Numbered from the stretch's first letter, positions 17,596 to 25,280 are shown. The stretch is 28,053 nucleotides of DNA from Candidatus Desantisiibacteriota bacterium (GCA_016208205.1 JACQYP010000087.1:1-28053), one strand, 5' to 3'. Translations and numbers: made by a program. The notes: generated by a model not told the origin, from the sequence alone.

Positions 17596-18531
17596 ATGAA
17601 AGGCATAAAAAACTGGGGGAAGCTAATAGCGTTAGCCTGTGTATTACTGACAGCCACAGCTCTGCGAGCAGAAATAAGCCCCGGCAAAAACGGGGTTGCC
17701 TTCTTAAAGGTTGGTGTTGGTGCCAGAGCAATTGGTATGGGCGAAGGATTTTCAGCCATAGCTGATGATACCTCAGCTATTCATTACAATCCAGCCGGAC
17801 TTGTCCACATCTCATCTCCATGCATATCTACCATGTACAACCAATGGATTGGCGGTCTTATGCATGGTGCAGTAACCTATGTTAATCCATGCTTCAAGCA
17901 ATCAGCCATCGGGATAAGTGCAGTCTATCTGAGAACAGGTGGCATCCAGAGGTATGATGAAAAAGATTCCCTCACTTCATCAGGAGAATACAAGGCATAT
18001 GATATGAGTCTTAATTGTACCTATGCCTTTCACTTTACCAGGGGCATTTCCTTTGGTATGAATATCAAGGGTATTTGCGAAAAGATAGATAATGAAGAGG
18101 CAGGCGGGTTTGCAATTGATTTTGGACAATTATATCGCACACCCATTGATGGATTGTCTTTAAGCTCGGTTGTTCAAAATGTAGGACCAACCATGAGGTT
18201 TAAGGATGCAGGATACAAGCTGCCCACATGTTACAAGCTTGGAATTGCTTATCGTTTTCCAGACTATCCGATTCTAATGGATTGTGATTGGACCAAGCCT
18301 TCGGATAATAAGTGGAAGATAAATGCCGGGTTTGAGTGTAAGCTGATGGATACCATTGCTATTCGGGGAGGGTTTGATTCTCAGCTATTTGAAGACTTAA
18401 ATGGCGGCGGACTGAACCTTGGGCTTGGATTTCCGCTTGGACCATATATGATAGACTATGCCTTTGTCCCTACTAAGAGGATGGGAGATACACATCGATT
18501 GTCGGTTGGGATGCAGTTGGGTGAAAAGTAG
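17596..18531 (+). CDS. PorV/PorQ-family outer-membrane beta-barrel protein
   Basis: 311 residues. Signal peptide of about 25 residues ('KLIALACVLLTATALRA'). The N-terminal signature 'GVAFLKVGVGARAIGMGEGFSAIADDTSAIHYNPAGL' is the hallmark of PorV/PorQ (UPF0164) proteins, a FadL-like barrel family. Alternating hydrophobic strands follow, ending in 'RLSVGMQLGEK'. In Bacteroidetes PorV shuttles type IX cargo to the attachment complex. Here the gene directly follows a protein with a type-IX-like C-terminal domain, which supports a functional pair, although no other type IX components are in the window. I chose the ATG at 17596 because GAGGGGGG lies at 17581-17588 and it gives a clean signal peptide; an upstream in-frame GTG at 17551 would add 15 non-signal residues. 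Confidence 0.85.
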   Translation: MKGIKNWGKLIALACVLLTATALRAEISPGKNGVAFLKVGVGARAIGMGEGFSAIADDTSAIHYNPAGLVHISSPCISTMYNQWIGGLMHGAVTYVNPCFKQSAIGISAVYLRTGGIQRYDEKDSLTSSGEYKAYDMSLNCTYAFHFTRGISFGMNIKGICEKIDNEEAGGFAIDFGQLYRTPIDGLSLSSVVQNVGPTMRFKDAGYKLPTCYKLGIAYRFPDYPILMDCDWTKPSDNKWKINAGFECKLMDTIAIRGGFDSQLFEDLNGGGLNLGLGFPLGPYMIDYAFVPTKRMGDTHRLSVGMQLGEK

Positions 18532-18532
18532 C

Positions 18533-18549
18533 TCAAGCTTCCAGCTTGA
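18533..18549. repeat. TCC-centred palindrome
   Basis: TCAAGCT and AGCTTGA form a 7-bp stem around TCC, starting just after the PorV-like stop codon. It shares its centre with 19082-19098 (stem GCAAGCT) although the outer stem bases differ in a compensated way. Confidence 0.55.
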
Positions 18550-18555
18550 AAGTAT

Positions 18556-18592
18556 CCGCTAAATGCGGTTACTACGAACTTAAGCGGTTTTT
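18556..18592 (+). terminator. Possible weak terminator after the PorV-like gene
   Basis: CCGCT (18556-18560) can pair with AGCGG (18583-18587), followed by five T residues. The stem is short and interrupted, and a competing CCGC/GCGG hairpin exists at 18556-18568. Position before a new promoter supports the call. Confidence 0.35.
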
Positions 18593-18594
18593 CC

Positions 18595-18623
18595 TTGACA
18601 GACTTAGCAAAATAATGTAAAAT
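18595..18623 (+). promoter_or_regulatory. Sigma-70 promoter upstream of flbD, next to a small element
   Basis: TTGACA at 18595-18600 and TAAAAT at 18618-18623 with a 17-base spacer. The predicted start near 18630 falls at the left edge of the 8-bp duplication (18631-18638) of the inserted element, so the transcript leader would be almost entirely element sequence. Confidence 0.75.
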
Positions 18624-18630
18624 ATGGTAT

Positions 18631-18821
18631 CCTATTCAGTAACCGTTCACAGTGGATAGATACAAAAAAAACAGCTCTTATGCCCGTAGAGACCAAAATG
18701 AAGGGTTAGGACACCTGAGGGGGAGATTCCTGCATACGCAGGAATGGCAGTGATACGCAGGAATGACAGCAATATACGGTGTCAGTTCAGAACCGACAAC
18801 CGTGAACGGTTACCCTATTCA
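18631..18821. mobile_element. 175-bp MITE-like element with perfect 12-bp ends and 8-bp target duplication
   Basis: Element 18639-18813. GTAACCGTTCAC (18639-18650) and GTGAACGGTTAC (18802-18813) are exact reverse complements; 14 of 15 bases match if extended. CCTATTCA flanks it directly on both sides (18631-18638 and 18814-18821). The interior has a perfect ATTCCTGC/GCAGGAAT hairpin (18726-18745) and a 19-base imperfect tandem duplication (18734-18752 and 18753-18771). No open reading frame. It lies between the flbD promoter and the flbD start. Confidence 0.9.
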
Positions 18822-18861
18822 TTTGTGATTATGCTAACGCTTTATACGAGGATGTGACAAA

Positions 18862-19074
18862 GTGGTTAAGGTAACCCGTCTTAATGGCGTAGAATTTCAT
18901 ATTAATCCACACCAGATTGAACATATTCAGGCAACACCTGATACGGTTATTACCTTGATTAATGGTCAAAAATATATAGTGAAGGAAAAGGTTGACGAAT
19001 TGCTTGGCTTGATTATCAAGTATCGACGCACAGTTGCTCCAACCTGTTTGCCGCCGGGGAATGATATCGATTGA
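18862..19074 (+). CDS. flbD: FlbD family flagellar protein
   Basis: 70 residues, matching the FlbD family (PF06289) along nearly its whole length: 'VKVTRLNGVEFHINPHQIEHIQATPDTVITLINGQKYIVKEKVDELLGLIIKYRR'. FlbD-like proteins are small and usually encoded in flagellar operons beside motA, motB and fliL; their exact role is unclear. The start is GTG at 18862 with GAGG at 18848-18851. An ATG at 18852 is in another frame and meets TGA at once. fliL follows 81 bases downstream. Transcription is expected from the promoter at 18595-18623, through the inserted 175-bp element. Confidence 0.9.
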   Translation: MVKVTRLNGVEFHINPHQIEHIQATPDTVITLINGQKYIVKEKVDELLGLIIKYRRTVAPTCLPPGNDID

Positions 19075-19081
19075 AGGTAGA

Positions 19082-19123
19082 GCAAGCTTCCAGCTTGCAT
19101 ACAGGCTGAAAGCCTGTGTTGCT
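19082..19123. repeat. Double hairpin between flbD and fliL
   Basis: Two adjacent hairpins: GCAAGCT-TCC-AGCTTGC at 19082-19098 and ACAGGCT-GAA-AGCCTGT at 19101-19117. AGCAA (19081-19085) can also pair with TTGCT (19119-19123), giving a possible cruciform. The two centres, TCC and GAA, differ. It lies within a transcribed gap between two flagellar genes. Confidence 0.65.
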
Positions 19124-19155
19124 ATAAGAACAAATGATCTAAGGAGGAATAAAAA

Positions 19156-19710
19156 ATGGCTGATCCACATAAAAAAGAAGCTGAAGAAGAAACAACTGAG
19201 GGTGAGGAAAAGGGAAAAAAAGAAAAAAAAGACATGGGTGGAATAATCAAGGTATTGGGTATGGTTGCCTTAGTGCTTGTCTTAATAGTTGTTGTAATCA
19301 TTGTTGCCTCAAATGTGGCTAAAAAGTCTATTGCCCCGCCGGATGAAGAGTTTGAACCGGAAAAGGTAGAGAAAGAAGAGGCAAAGGAAGAGGCTGAAAA
19401 GCCACTCCATGATAACTATATAGGAGACTTTACCGCAAAATTGGCTGATATCGAAGAAGCACATTATGTCAAGATTACAGACTTAACACTAAAATATGAC
19501 CCCATAAAATATAAGCTGTTAGCAGCAGAGCTGGGAGAAAGGGATTCTGAGATCAAGGATGCTATTAATACCATCCTTATTGGCAAAACCTCAGAGGTCA
19601 ATAGTGTTAAAGGAAAAGAAGAATTAAGGGAAGAGATTAAGGAAAAGATAAATTCAATGTTGATTGAGGGACAAATACCTGAAGTGCTTTTTCAGGTGAT
19701 TGTGCAATAA
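19156..19710 (+). CDS. fliL: FliL flagellar basal-body-associated protein
   Basis: 184 residues. A charged cytoplasmic N-terminus (rich in K and E, about 1-27), one membrane helix (about 29-53, 'IIKVLGMVALVLVLIVVVIIVAS'), an acidic linker, and the FliL domain: 'KYDPIKYKLLAAELGERDSEIKDAINTILIGKTSEVNSVKGKEELREEIKEKINSMLIEGQIPEVLFQVIVQ'-type sequence, shown here only to indicate the match of the 'R..IkdaI..iL..Kt', 'G.eeLr.eI..kIN.ml' and 'V.fq.fviQ' blocks. FliL surrounds the stator units MotA/MotB and supports torque generation. The ATG has AAGGAGGAAT upstream. It pairs with flbD; no stator or rod genes follow, which is unusual. A palindrome (19712-19740) begins two bases after the stop. Confidence 0.9.
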   Translation: MADPHKKEAEEETTEGEEKGKKEKKDMGGIIKVLGMVALVLVLIVVVIIVASNVAKKSIAPPDEEFEPEKVEKEEAKEEAEKPLHDNYIGDFTAKLADIEEAHYVKITDLTLKYDPIKYKLLAAELGERDSEIKDAINTILIGKTSEVNSVKGKEELREEIKEKINSMLIEGQIPEVLFQVIVQ

Positions 19711-19711
19711 T

Positions 19712-19766
19712 ATGTAGGGGCGGGTTCCAAACCCGCCTCAGTCTCAAACAGGCACAAAGGCACAAA
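19712..19766. repeat. Intergenic copy of the GGCGGG-TTCCAAA-CCCGCC repeat
   Basis: Positions 19712-19740 match 4676-4704 (inside the DUF2723 gene) at 28 of 29 bases. It is followed by GGCACAAAGGCACAAAG (19751-19767 region), a word also adjacent to the coding copy. It sits between fliL and ilvD, where it could also fold in the transcript. Confidence 0.75.
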
Positions 19767-19826
19767 GAAAACACCGATAGGACAGGCAGGAATGACTGTC
19801 CTACATAATAAAGGAGGCATAATTAT

Positions 19827-21485
19827 ATGCGTAGTGATGTGATGAAAAAGGGGCTTAAGGCTGCTCCTCATCGTTCCCTGTTTAAGGCGATGGGTTATAC
19901 AACTGAAGAGATTAACAGGCCATTGATTGGTATTGCAAATTCAGCCAATCAAATAGTGCCGGGTCATATTCATCTTGACAAAATAGCTGAGGCTGTGGCA
20001 AATGGAATAAGGATGGCTGGAGGAACACCGATAGAATTTTCTACTATTGGTGTTTGCGATGGGATTGCCATGAATCATGAGGGCATGAAGTATTCATTGG
20101 TCAGCCGGGAGATAATTGCTGATTCTGTTGAGATAATGGCTAAGGCTCATCCATTTGACGCCATGGTGTTTGTTCCTAATTGTGATAAGATAGTGCCCGG
20201 CATGATGATGGCTGCTGTCCGGCTTAACATTCCTTCTATCTTTATCAGCGGCGGACCAATGCTGGCTGGAAGGTTTGAGGGACATCCGGTTCAACTTATC
20301 TCTATGTTTGAGGGCATAGGAAAGGTTCTGACCAATAAGATGAAGGAATCCGAGTTAAATGCATTAGAGGATGCTGCCTGTCCCGGATGTGGCTCATGTG
20401 CAGGCATGTTTACCGCAAATTCAATGAATTGCCTGACAGAGGCTATAGGCATGGGACTTGCGGGCAATGGGACAATCCCTGCTGTTGAGGCAGCAAGGAT
20501 ACGATTGGCAAAAGAGGCTGGGAAAAAAATAATGGAATTGTTGCAGAATAATATCCGTCCAAGGGATATTATCACTGAAAAATCACTGTCTAATGCTATT
20601 GCCGTGGACATGGCACTTGGGTGTTCAACTAATACAGTATTGCACCTTCCTGCTATTGCTCATGAGGCAGGGATCAGTCTTGATCTAAATAAATTTGATG
20701 AGATAGGTAGAAAAACGCCTCATCTTTGCGATATGTGCCCTGCCGGCCCACACTTTCTTCAGGATTTGAATGAGGCTGGTGGGGTTCCGGCTGTAATGGC
20801 TGAATTAACTAAATTAGGGTTGCTGAACCTTGACGCAATGACATGTACAGGTTATAGTATGGGTGAAAACCTGAGAGGCAGGAAGATACTCAGGCATGAT
20901 GTTATTCGCAGCATTGATAATCCCTATCATCCTGTAGGCGGGATTGCTATTATGAAGGGCAATCTTGCCCCGGACGGGTGTGTGGTTAAACAATCTGCGG
21001 TTCTGCCGGAGATGATGGTGTTTTCCGGGACAGCAAAGGTGTTTGGCTCAGAGGAAGAGGCAACGGATGCTATTATTACCCATCAGATAAAAAAGGGTGA
21101 TGTTGTGGTTATCCGCTATGAGGGGCCAAAGGGTGGACCTGGCATGAGAGAGATGCTTACCCCTACCTCAGCTATTGTCGGCATGGAGCTTGACAGCCAT
21201 GTAGCCTTGATTACAGACGGCAGGTTTTCAGGCGGGACAAGGGGGGCAGCCATTGGTCATATCTCGCCAGAGGCAGCCGAAGGCGGTCCAATTGCCTTAA
21301 TACAAAACGGTGATACGATAGATATTGATATCCATAATCGAACGATTGATGTAGCAGTTTCCCCAGAAGAAATGGCTGAAAGAAGAAAACAATGGAAACA
21401 GCCAAAACCAAAGGTAACTACAGGGGTATTGGCAAGATATGCGGCCCAGGTTACCTCTGGCAGTACAGGGGCGGTGCTCAGGTAG
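19827..21485 (+). CDS. ilvD: Dihydroxy-acid dehydratase
   Basis: 552 residues, normal for the shorter IlvD class. It converts 2,3-dihydroxy-3-methylbutanoate or -pentanoate to the 2-oxo acids, the third step in valine and isoleucine synthesis, in the cytoplasm with an iron-sulfur cluster and Mg. Visible signatures: '[13 protein letters not shown]' (about 38-50), '[10 protein letters not shown]' with Cys77, '[11 protein letters not shown]' with Cys119, '[16 protein letters not shown]' (about 185-200), and the C-terminal '[22 protein letters not shown]'. The ATG at 19827 is preceded by AAAGGAGG. It follows fliL by 116 bases with repeats in between and no clear promoter, so read-through from the flagellar genes is possible. 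No other branched-chain synthesis gene is in the window. Confidence 0.96.
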   Translation: MRSDVMKKGLKAAPHRSLFKAMGYTTEEINRPLIGIANSANQIVPGHIHLDKIAEAVANGIRMAGGTPIEFSTIGVCDGIAMNHEGMKYSLVSREIIADSVEIMAKAHPFDAMVFVPNCDKIVPGMMMAAVRLNIPSIFISGGPMLAGRFEGHPVQLISMFEGIGKVLTNKMKESELNALEDAACPGCGSCAGMFTANSMNCLTEAIGMGLAGNGTIPAVEAARIRLAKEAGKKIMELLQNNIRPRDIITEKSLSNAIAVDMALGCSTNTVLHLPAIAHEAGISLDLNKFDEIGRKTPHLCDMCPAGPHFLQDLNEAGGVPAVMAELTKLGLLNLDAMTCTGYSMGENLRGRKILRHDVIRSIDNPYHPVGGIAIMKGNLAPDGCVVKQSAVLPEMMVFSGTAKVFGSEEEATDAIITHQIKKGDVVVIRYEGPKGGPGMREMLTPTSAIVGMELDSHVALITDGRFSGGTRGAAIGHISPEAAEGGPIALIQNGDTIDIDIHNRTIDVAVSPEEMAERRKQWKQPKPKVTTGVLARYAAQVTSGSTGAVLR

Positions 21486-21486
21486 A

Positions 21487-21592
21487 TAGGCTGTATGTGA
21501 ATAGACTGTAGGCTATTAGGCTGTTAGGGGAACAAAAGCGACGAAGTTTTCTGTATCCTAATAGTCTACAGCCTACAGCCTAATAGCCTAAT
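21487..21592. repeat. Long inverted repeat of AGGCTGTAGGCTATTA units
   Basis: Nearly the whole 121-base gap between ilvD and the phospholipase-like gene. A left arm (21487-21530) of AGACTGTAGGCTATTAGG units faces a right arm (21556-21592) of CCTAATAGTCTACAGCC units, so the RNA would form a long hairpin. The units recur at 5181-5205, 8217-8297 and 23490-23768. Confidence 0.7.
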
Positions 21593-21606
21593 AAGCTGAG
21601 GTAATA

Positions 21607-22467
21607 ATGAAGAAAATATCCCTTATTATTATAACAGTAATTGGCATTCTATCTCTGGCTGAGGATAGTTTTGCCTATGGGTTATTAACCCATATTGAGC
21701 TTGCTACCCAGACGATAAAGATATTGGGAGCAGAGGCTAAGTCAATATTAGATATTTATTGGACATATTTAGCACTTGGGGCAATTGGTCCTGACCTTTT
21801 CAATAAAACCCCATTTAGTCGCATCCTTCATCATAGCTTATTAACAAGGTTTGCTGTAAGGATGTTAGACTATGTCAAGTTAATAAAGGATGGGGAAAAA
21901 AAGGATAAACTAAGGGCATACGCCTATGGTTATTTGACCCATATTGCCGGGGACATTCATGGTCATCCATTGGCACATCGCATAAGCAATCAGAAAGAGC
22001 ATAATTTGAGATTATTGAAGGTATATGCTCATCAAGATCTGCATATTGCCATGAAGTATCATCTTAAGCCTAATAGCTATGATGCTCAGATGCAGATTCC
22101 TCTGTACTTGCTTGACGGGGATATTGCTCAAATGTTGTTTGAGGTGTATAACAGGGTAAACACTGAAGGTAATGACATGACCTGGAATACATTGATGATG
22201 TGTTTTGACCGGACAAAATTTAATGTCTGGCTGCTAACCCTTCAGGCAAATAATTCCTTTCTCAGGCAAGTTTTTATGCCATTTTCTCCAAATTCCAAAT
22301 ATACCATGGAATTTGAGCATAATTTTAGTACAGCAAAGAAAACTGCAGAACAATTTATTTCCTCCGGACATTCATATCTTTATCAACTGCCGTGGGAGAA
22401 AGATTTTGGGGATGTGTTCCATGAGGGGTTGGAAATCGATTGCCCTTTGTGTAAGAAAGTAACCTGA
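21607..22467 (+). CDS. Secreted zinc-dependent phospholipase C-like protein
   Basis: 286 residues. A signal peptide of about 23 residues ('KKISLIIITVIGILSLAEDSFA') ends just before 'YGLLTHIELA', as in the zinc-dependent phospholipase C family (PF00882), where the mature N-terminus helps bind metal. Likely zinc ligands: His29, Asp63 in 'LGAIGPDLF', His75/His76, and 'THIAGDIHGHP' (His112, Asp116, His118, His120). This matches the family's His/Asp cluster. The substrate is unknown; many bacterial members are uncharacterised. The ATG has a GAGG site seven bases away. The stop codon (22465-22467) lies inside a solo end of the GTAACTACTCAG element family, so the last residues may have been altered by an insertion and excision. 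Confidence 0.75.
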   Translation: MKKISLIIITVIGILSLAEDSFAYGLLTHIELATQTIKILGAEAKSILDIYWTYLALGAIGPDLFNKTPFSRILHHSLLTRFAVRMLDYVKLIKDGEKKDKLRAYAYGYLTHIAGDIHGHPLAHRISNQKEHNLRLLKVYAHQDLHIAMKYHLKPNSYDAQMQIPLYLLDGDIAQMLFEVYNRVNTEGNDMTWNTLMMCFDRTKFNVWLLTLQANNSFLRQVFMPFSPNSKYTMEFEHNFSTAKKTAEQFISSGHSYLYQLPWEKDFGDVFHEGLEIDCPLCKKVT

Positions 22468-22475
22468 GTAGTTAC
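22464..22475. repeat. Single end of the GTAACTACTCAG element family
   Basis: CTGAGTAGTTAC is identical to the right terminal repeat at 25494-25505. It overlaps the TGA stop of the phospholipase-like gene. No matching left end lies within reach, so it is a remnant or a chance match of 12 bases. Confidence 0.45.
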
Positions 22476-22521
22476 GATTTGTAAACACCTTGACAAGATA
22501 GGATAAGGAGAGAGACGAAAA

Positions 22522-23484
22522 ATGCAGGAATTTTATGGAATGATTGGAGATTCTCATCGAATGCGTGAGGTTTATCAGGCCATAGAATTGGCAGCAAATA
22601 TAAATGTTCCTGTCCTCATCCAGGGAGAAACAGGAACAGGAAAGGAGCTTGTATCAAGGGCTATTCATAATTACAGCCCAAGAAAGAAGGAGGCTTTTGT
22701 ATCAATTAATTGTGCTGCAATACCTCATGAATTGGCAGAAAGTGAATTGTTTGGACATGAGAAAGGAGCTTTTACCTCAGCTCATCGAACAAGAAAGGGA
22801 AAAATAGAGTTGGCTCAAGGGGGAACAGTCCTGCTTGATGAAATTGGAGATATGGAAATGTTTCTGCAGGCTAAATTATTGCGAGTTTTAGAAGATAACA
22901 CGATTATGCGGGTTGGAAGTGAAAAATCAATTAAGATTGATGTCAGGATAATTGCTGCTACGAATAAGAACCTGCAGCAAGCAATTGAGGATGAAACATT
23001 TCGTGAAGACCTTTATTATCGACTTACTCTGTTTCAGATACATCTTCCATTATTAAAAGAGCGAAAAGAGGATATTCCTGCCTTAGTTGAGTATTTCCTT
23101 TATCAGGTAAATTCTCAATTTAATAAAAATATTACTCATATAACAAGTAGTGGTCTTAAATGGTTGCAGAATTATGACTGGCCCGGAAATGTGAGAGAGT
23201 TTAAGAATGTTATCTATCAGACTGCAATAAAGGCAAAAAATGATTTTATTCCCCTTGATGAGATAGTTGCTATTTTGCCTGATATTGTAACTTCTGAATC
23301 AGAAGAACCCTTGAATTCACCATCATGGTTAGCCTTCTCTGATGAAACATCCCTGCATGATATGGAAAAAGAGGCTATACAAAAAATGCTTGCCTTAAAT
23401 AACGGCAATAAACAAAAAACAGCTCAAGACCTGGGTATCGGACGGTCTTCCCTTTACTGGAAGTTAAAAAAATATAATCTGTGA
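22522..23484 (+). CDS. Stand-alone sigma-54-dependent transcriptional activator
   Basis: 320 residues: an AAA+ domain starting almost at residue 1 and a Fis-type helix-turn-helix at about 292-320 ('NKQKTAQDLGIGRSSLYWKLKKYNL'). Walker A is GETGTGKE (35-42), Walker B 'GGTVLLDEIGD' (100-110), with arginine-finger region 'FREDLYYRL'. The sigma-54 contact loop reads GAFTSA (82-87) instead of GAFTGA, a substitution seen in some members. There is no receiver, GAF or PAS domain, so activity would be set by expression level or a partner protein, as for PspF-like or flagellar FleQ/FlrA-type regulators. Given the flagellar and chemotaxis neighbours, control of motility genes is possible but unproven. 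The ATG has AAGGAGAG upstream. No sigma-54 promoter was recognised in the window. Confidence 0.9.
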   Translation: MQEFYGMIGDSHRMREVYQAIELAANINVPVLIQGETGTGKELVSRAIHNYSPRKKEAFVSINCAAIPHELAESELFGHEKGAFTSAHRTRKGKIELAQGGTVLLDEIGDMEMFLQAKLLRVLEDNTIMRVGSEKSIKIDVRIIAATNKNLQQAIEDETFREDLYYRLTLFQIHLPLLKERKEDIPALVEYFLYQVNSQFNKNITHITSSGLKWLQNYDWPGNVREFKNVIYQTAIKAKNDFIPLDEIVAILPDIVTSESEEPLNSPSWLAFSDETSLHDMEKEAIQKMLALNNGNKQKTAQDLGIGRSSLYWKLKKYNL

Positions 23485-23489
23485 ATACA

Positions 23490-23768
23490 GGCTGAAGGTG
23501 AATAGGCTGTAGGCTATTACTCGATGTTCAAGTTTTTCATTATGAATAACTGTAAACTGTAAAATAGATAATGAAAAATTGAAAATTAGTGTATTTTGCA
23601 TGGTTTTAGCATTCTTCTGGAGTTCTTTCATTTTACAGTTCTTCGTCTTTGTCCCCTGTGATAGCCTGAACGCTTACAAAAAACTTGAACATCGAGTATT
23701 AGGAAATAAAGGCGAGGGGGTTGTCCTCCAAACCTATAGCCTGACAGCCTTCAGTCTAATAGCCTATT
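23490..23768. repeat. Nested inverted-repeat block between convergent genes
   Basis: The 286-base gap has outer AGGCTG-type units (23490-23513 and 23733-23768, inverted), then near-perfect arms of about 24 bases at 23514-23537 and 23679-23702 (core ACTCGATGTTCAAGTTTTT), and inner perfect 11-base arms AACTGTAAAAT at 23555-23565 and 23630-23640. CTGAACGCTTAC at 23666-23677 is an end of the family at 8133-8205. It could terminate both convergent genes or be a composite non-autonomous element. No flanking duplication is evident. Confidence 0.7.
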
Positions 23769-23770
23769 TA

Positions 23771-25219
23771 TTACTGTTCCATACTCAGCTTAGAAATTCC
23801 CTTCTTTGCCTGAAGAAGAAGAATCTCCTGTGAAAATCCGCCATCTGACAGCCCAACCTCTGTATCCATGTCCTTTTCCAATATTCTGAGCACATTCTTA
23901 AATTCCCTGGCCGAGTGATTATAATCTTTATTATCATAATACAAATTAGCCAAGTGAAGATGGGCAATGGCCAGATTTTGATCAAGATAAATAGCCTTTT
24001 TCAGTTCAGGGATAGCCTCTGTTATCCTCTTCTGTTTACCCATCACCACTCCCAAAAGGCAATGGGCAGTCGGCAACAATGAGTTTACTTCAATTACCTT
24101 GCGGCACTCATCCTCTGCCTCTGCATATCTTTCCTCATTAGCATAAATATCTGCCAGCATTAATCTGGCATCCGTATGTGTGGATTTAAGACGAATAACC
24201 TTCCCTAACTCTACAACTGCCCGGTCATAATGCTTTGCCTTAAAATGCTCCTTAGCTCGCTTAAAGGTAATTTCTGCATCTTCAACATCAATCTTTTTGA
24301 CTACTGGTATCTTTATCTCCCGTTTATACCCGGTAAGTTTTTCCTGACCGGCAAATTTTTTATAAAGGAAACAACTATCATGTTCAATCAGGTTAAACTC
24401 ATCTGATATCTGAAAGAGTGACTCTGACATCCCTATAAAAAGGGTGCCGCCATCACGCAAGCTCTGGTAGAAATTATGAATAACCCTTTTAGTAGAATCT
24501 ACCTTAAAGTATATGGTTACATTCTTGCAAAGAATAATATCCCAATAATTACCCATCTTTGTAAGTGGATATGGCTCACGGATAAGGTTGAAATATTCAA
24601 ACTTGACCATCCGTTTTATTTCATCATTCAGGATATATCTATTCTCCGTTGTAGTAAAATATTTCTGCACATACTTTCTGTCTATTGCCCGAAGCGACCA
24701 TTTGGTATAGATAGCATCCCTTGCCTTTTGCAGTGCCTTGGTACTCACATCTGTAGCCAGAATCTCTATATCCCACAAGGAAGGGATAGTCAGATTTCCA
24801 AGAAGAAACATAGATATAGAATAAGGCTCTTCCCCTGTTGAACAGCCTGCACTCCATATCCTGATACTATTATCTCCCCTTTCTTTTTTATACTTAATAA
24901 TATCCGGCAGGATATATTTCTCAAGGATCTCAAAGTGTTTGGCATCACGAAAGAAATATGTCTCTCCAACAGTTAGAAGATTCATCAATTCCTTAAACTC
25001 TTCCTCGCCCCTCGGATTAAAATTGATGAAACGATAGTATTCTCGATAATCCTTCAAATTCAGGGCAGTAGTTCTTGCCAGAAGGGCTGTTCTCAGGGTA
25101 TCAAATTTACTGTCATCAAGAAAGAGCCCTGCATTATCTGCAATATATCGCTGAAACAATATAAACTCTTCCTCTGCTAAATCCGGACTGACCCGATGAT
25201 ATTTTTCTTCTTCAGTCAT
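23771..25219 (-). CDS. cheR: CheR-type chemotaxis methyltransferase with C-terminal TPR repeats
   Basis: 482 residues. The N-terminal CheR helical domain (about 15-75: 'FQRYIADNAGLFLDDSKFDTLRTAL') is followed by the SAM-dependent methyltransferase domain: 'IRIWSAGCSTGEEPYSISMFL' region at about 120-138, 'EILATDVS', and 'CKNVTIYF' where most CheRs have CRNVLIYF. From about residue 326 there are three to four TPR repeats. CheR methylates glutamates of chemoreceptors; TPR-fused forms often work in alternative systems, for example those controlling pili or development (FrzF-like). The pilus operon in the same window fits this, but no receptor or kinase gene is nearby. The ATG at 25219 has AAGGAG eight bases upstream. 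It is transcribed toward the sigma-54 activator gene. Confidence 0.9.
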   Translation of the reverse strand: MTEEEKYHRVSPDLAEEEFILFQRYIADNAGLFLDDSKFDTLRTALLARTTALNLKDYREYYRFINFNPRGEEEFKELMNLLTVGETYFFRDAKHFEILEKYILPDIIKYKKERGDNSIRIWSAGCSTGEEPYSISMFLLGNLTIPSLWDIEILATDVSTKALQKARDAIYTKWSLRAIDRKYVQKYFTTTENRYILNDEIKRMVKFEYFNLIREPYPLTKMGNYWDIILCKNVTIYFKVDSTKRVIHNFYQSLRDGGTLFIGMSESLFQISDEFNLIEHDSCFLYKKFAGQEKLTGYKREIKIPVVKKIDVEDAEITFKRAKEHFKAKHYDRAVVELGKVIRLKSTHTDARLMLADIYANEERYAEAEDECRKVIEVNSLLPTAHCLLGVVMGKQKRITEAIPELKKAIYLDQNLAIAHLHLANLYYDNKDYNHSAREFKNVLRILEKDMDTEVGLSDGGFSQEILLLQAKKGISKLSMEQ

Positions 25220-25237
25220 TCATTATCTCCTTAGATC

Positions 25238-25280
25238 CACAGATTTTTATCCACAGATTACACAGATTTTCACAGATTAA
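25238..25280. repeat. CCACAGATT direct repeats upstream of cheR
   Basis: Four tandem-like copies of (C)CACAGATT with short spacers lie between the cheR start and the element at 25294. Such CACAGATT runs are dispersed repeats. They contain one TTATCCACA match to a DnaA box, which I do not take as an origin. With the element and kinase promoter they make up the 510-base gap between cheR and the kinase gene. Confidence 0.55.

Noticed and set aside
23579..23833. 84-codon plus-strand frame with hydrophobic segments between the convergent genes
   Set aside because: It is made of the nested inverted repeats, overlaps the cheR 3' end and has no convincing ribosome-binding site.
25247..25255. Perfect DnaA-box match TTATCCACA upstream of cheR
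   Set aside because: Only one box, inside a run of CACAGATT repeats, with no dnaA, dnaN or AT-rich unwinding region nearby; not supported as an origin.
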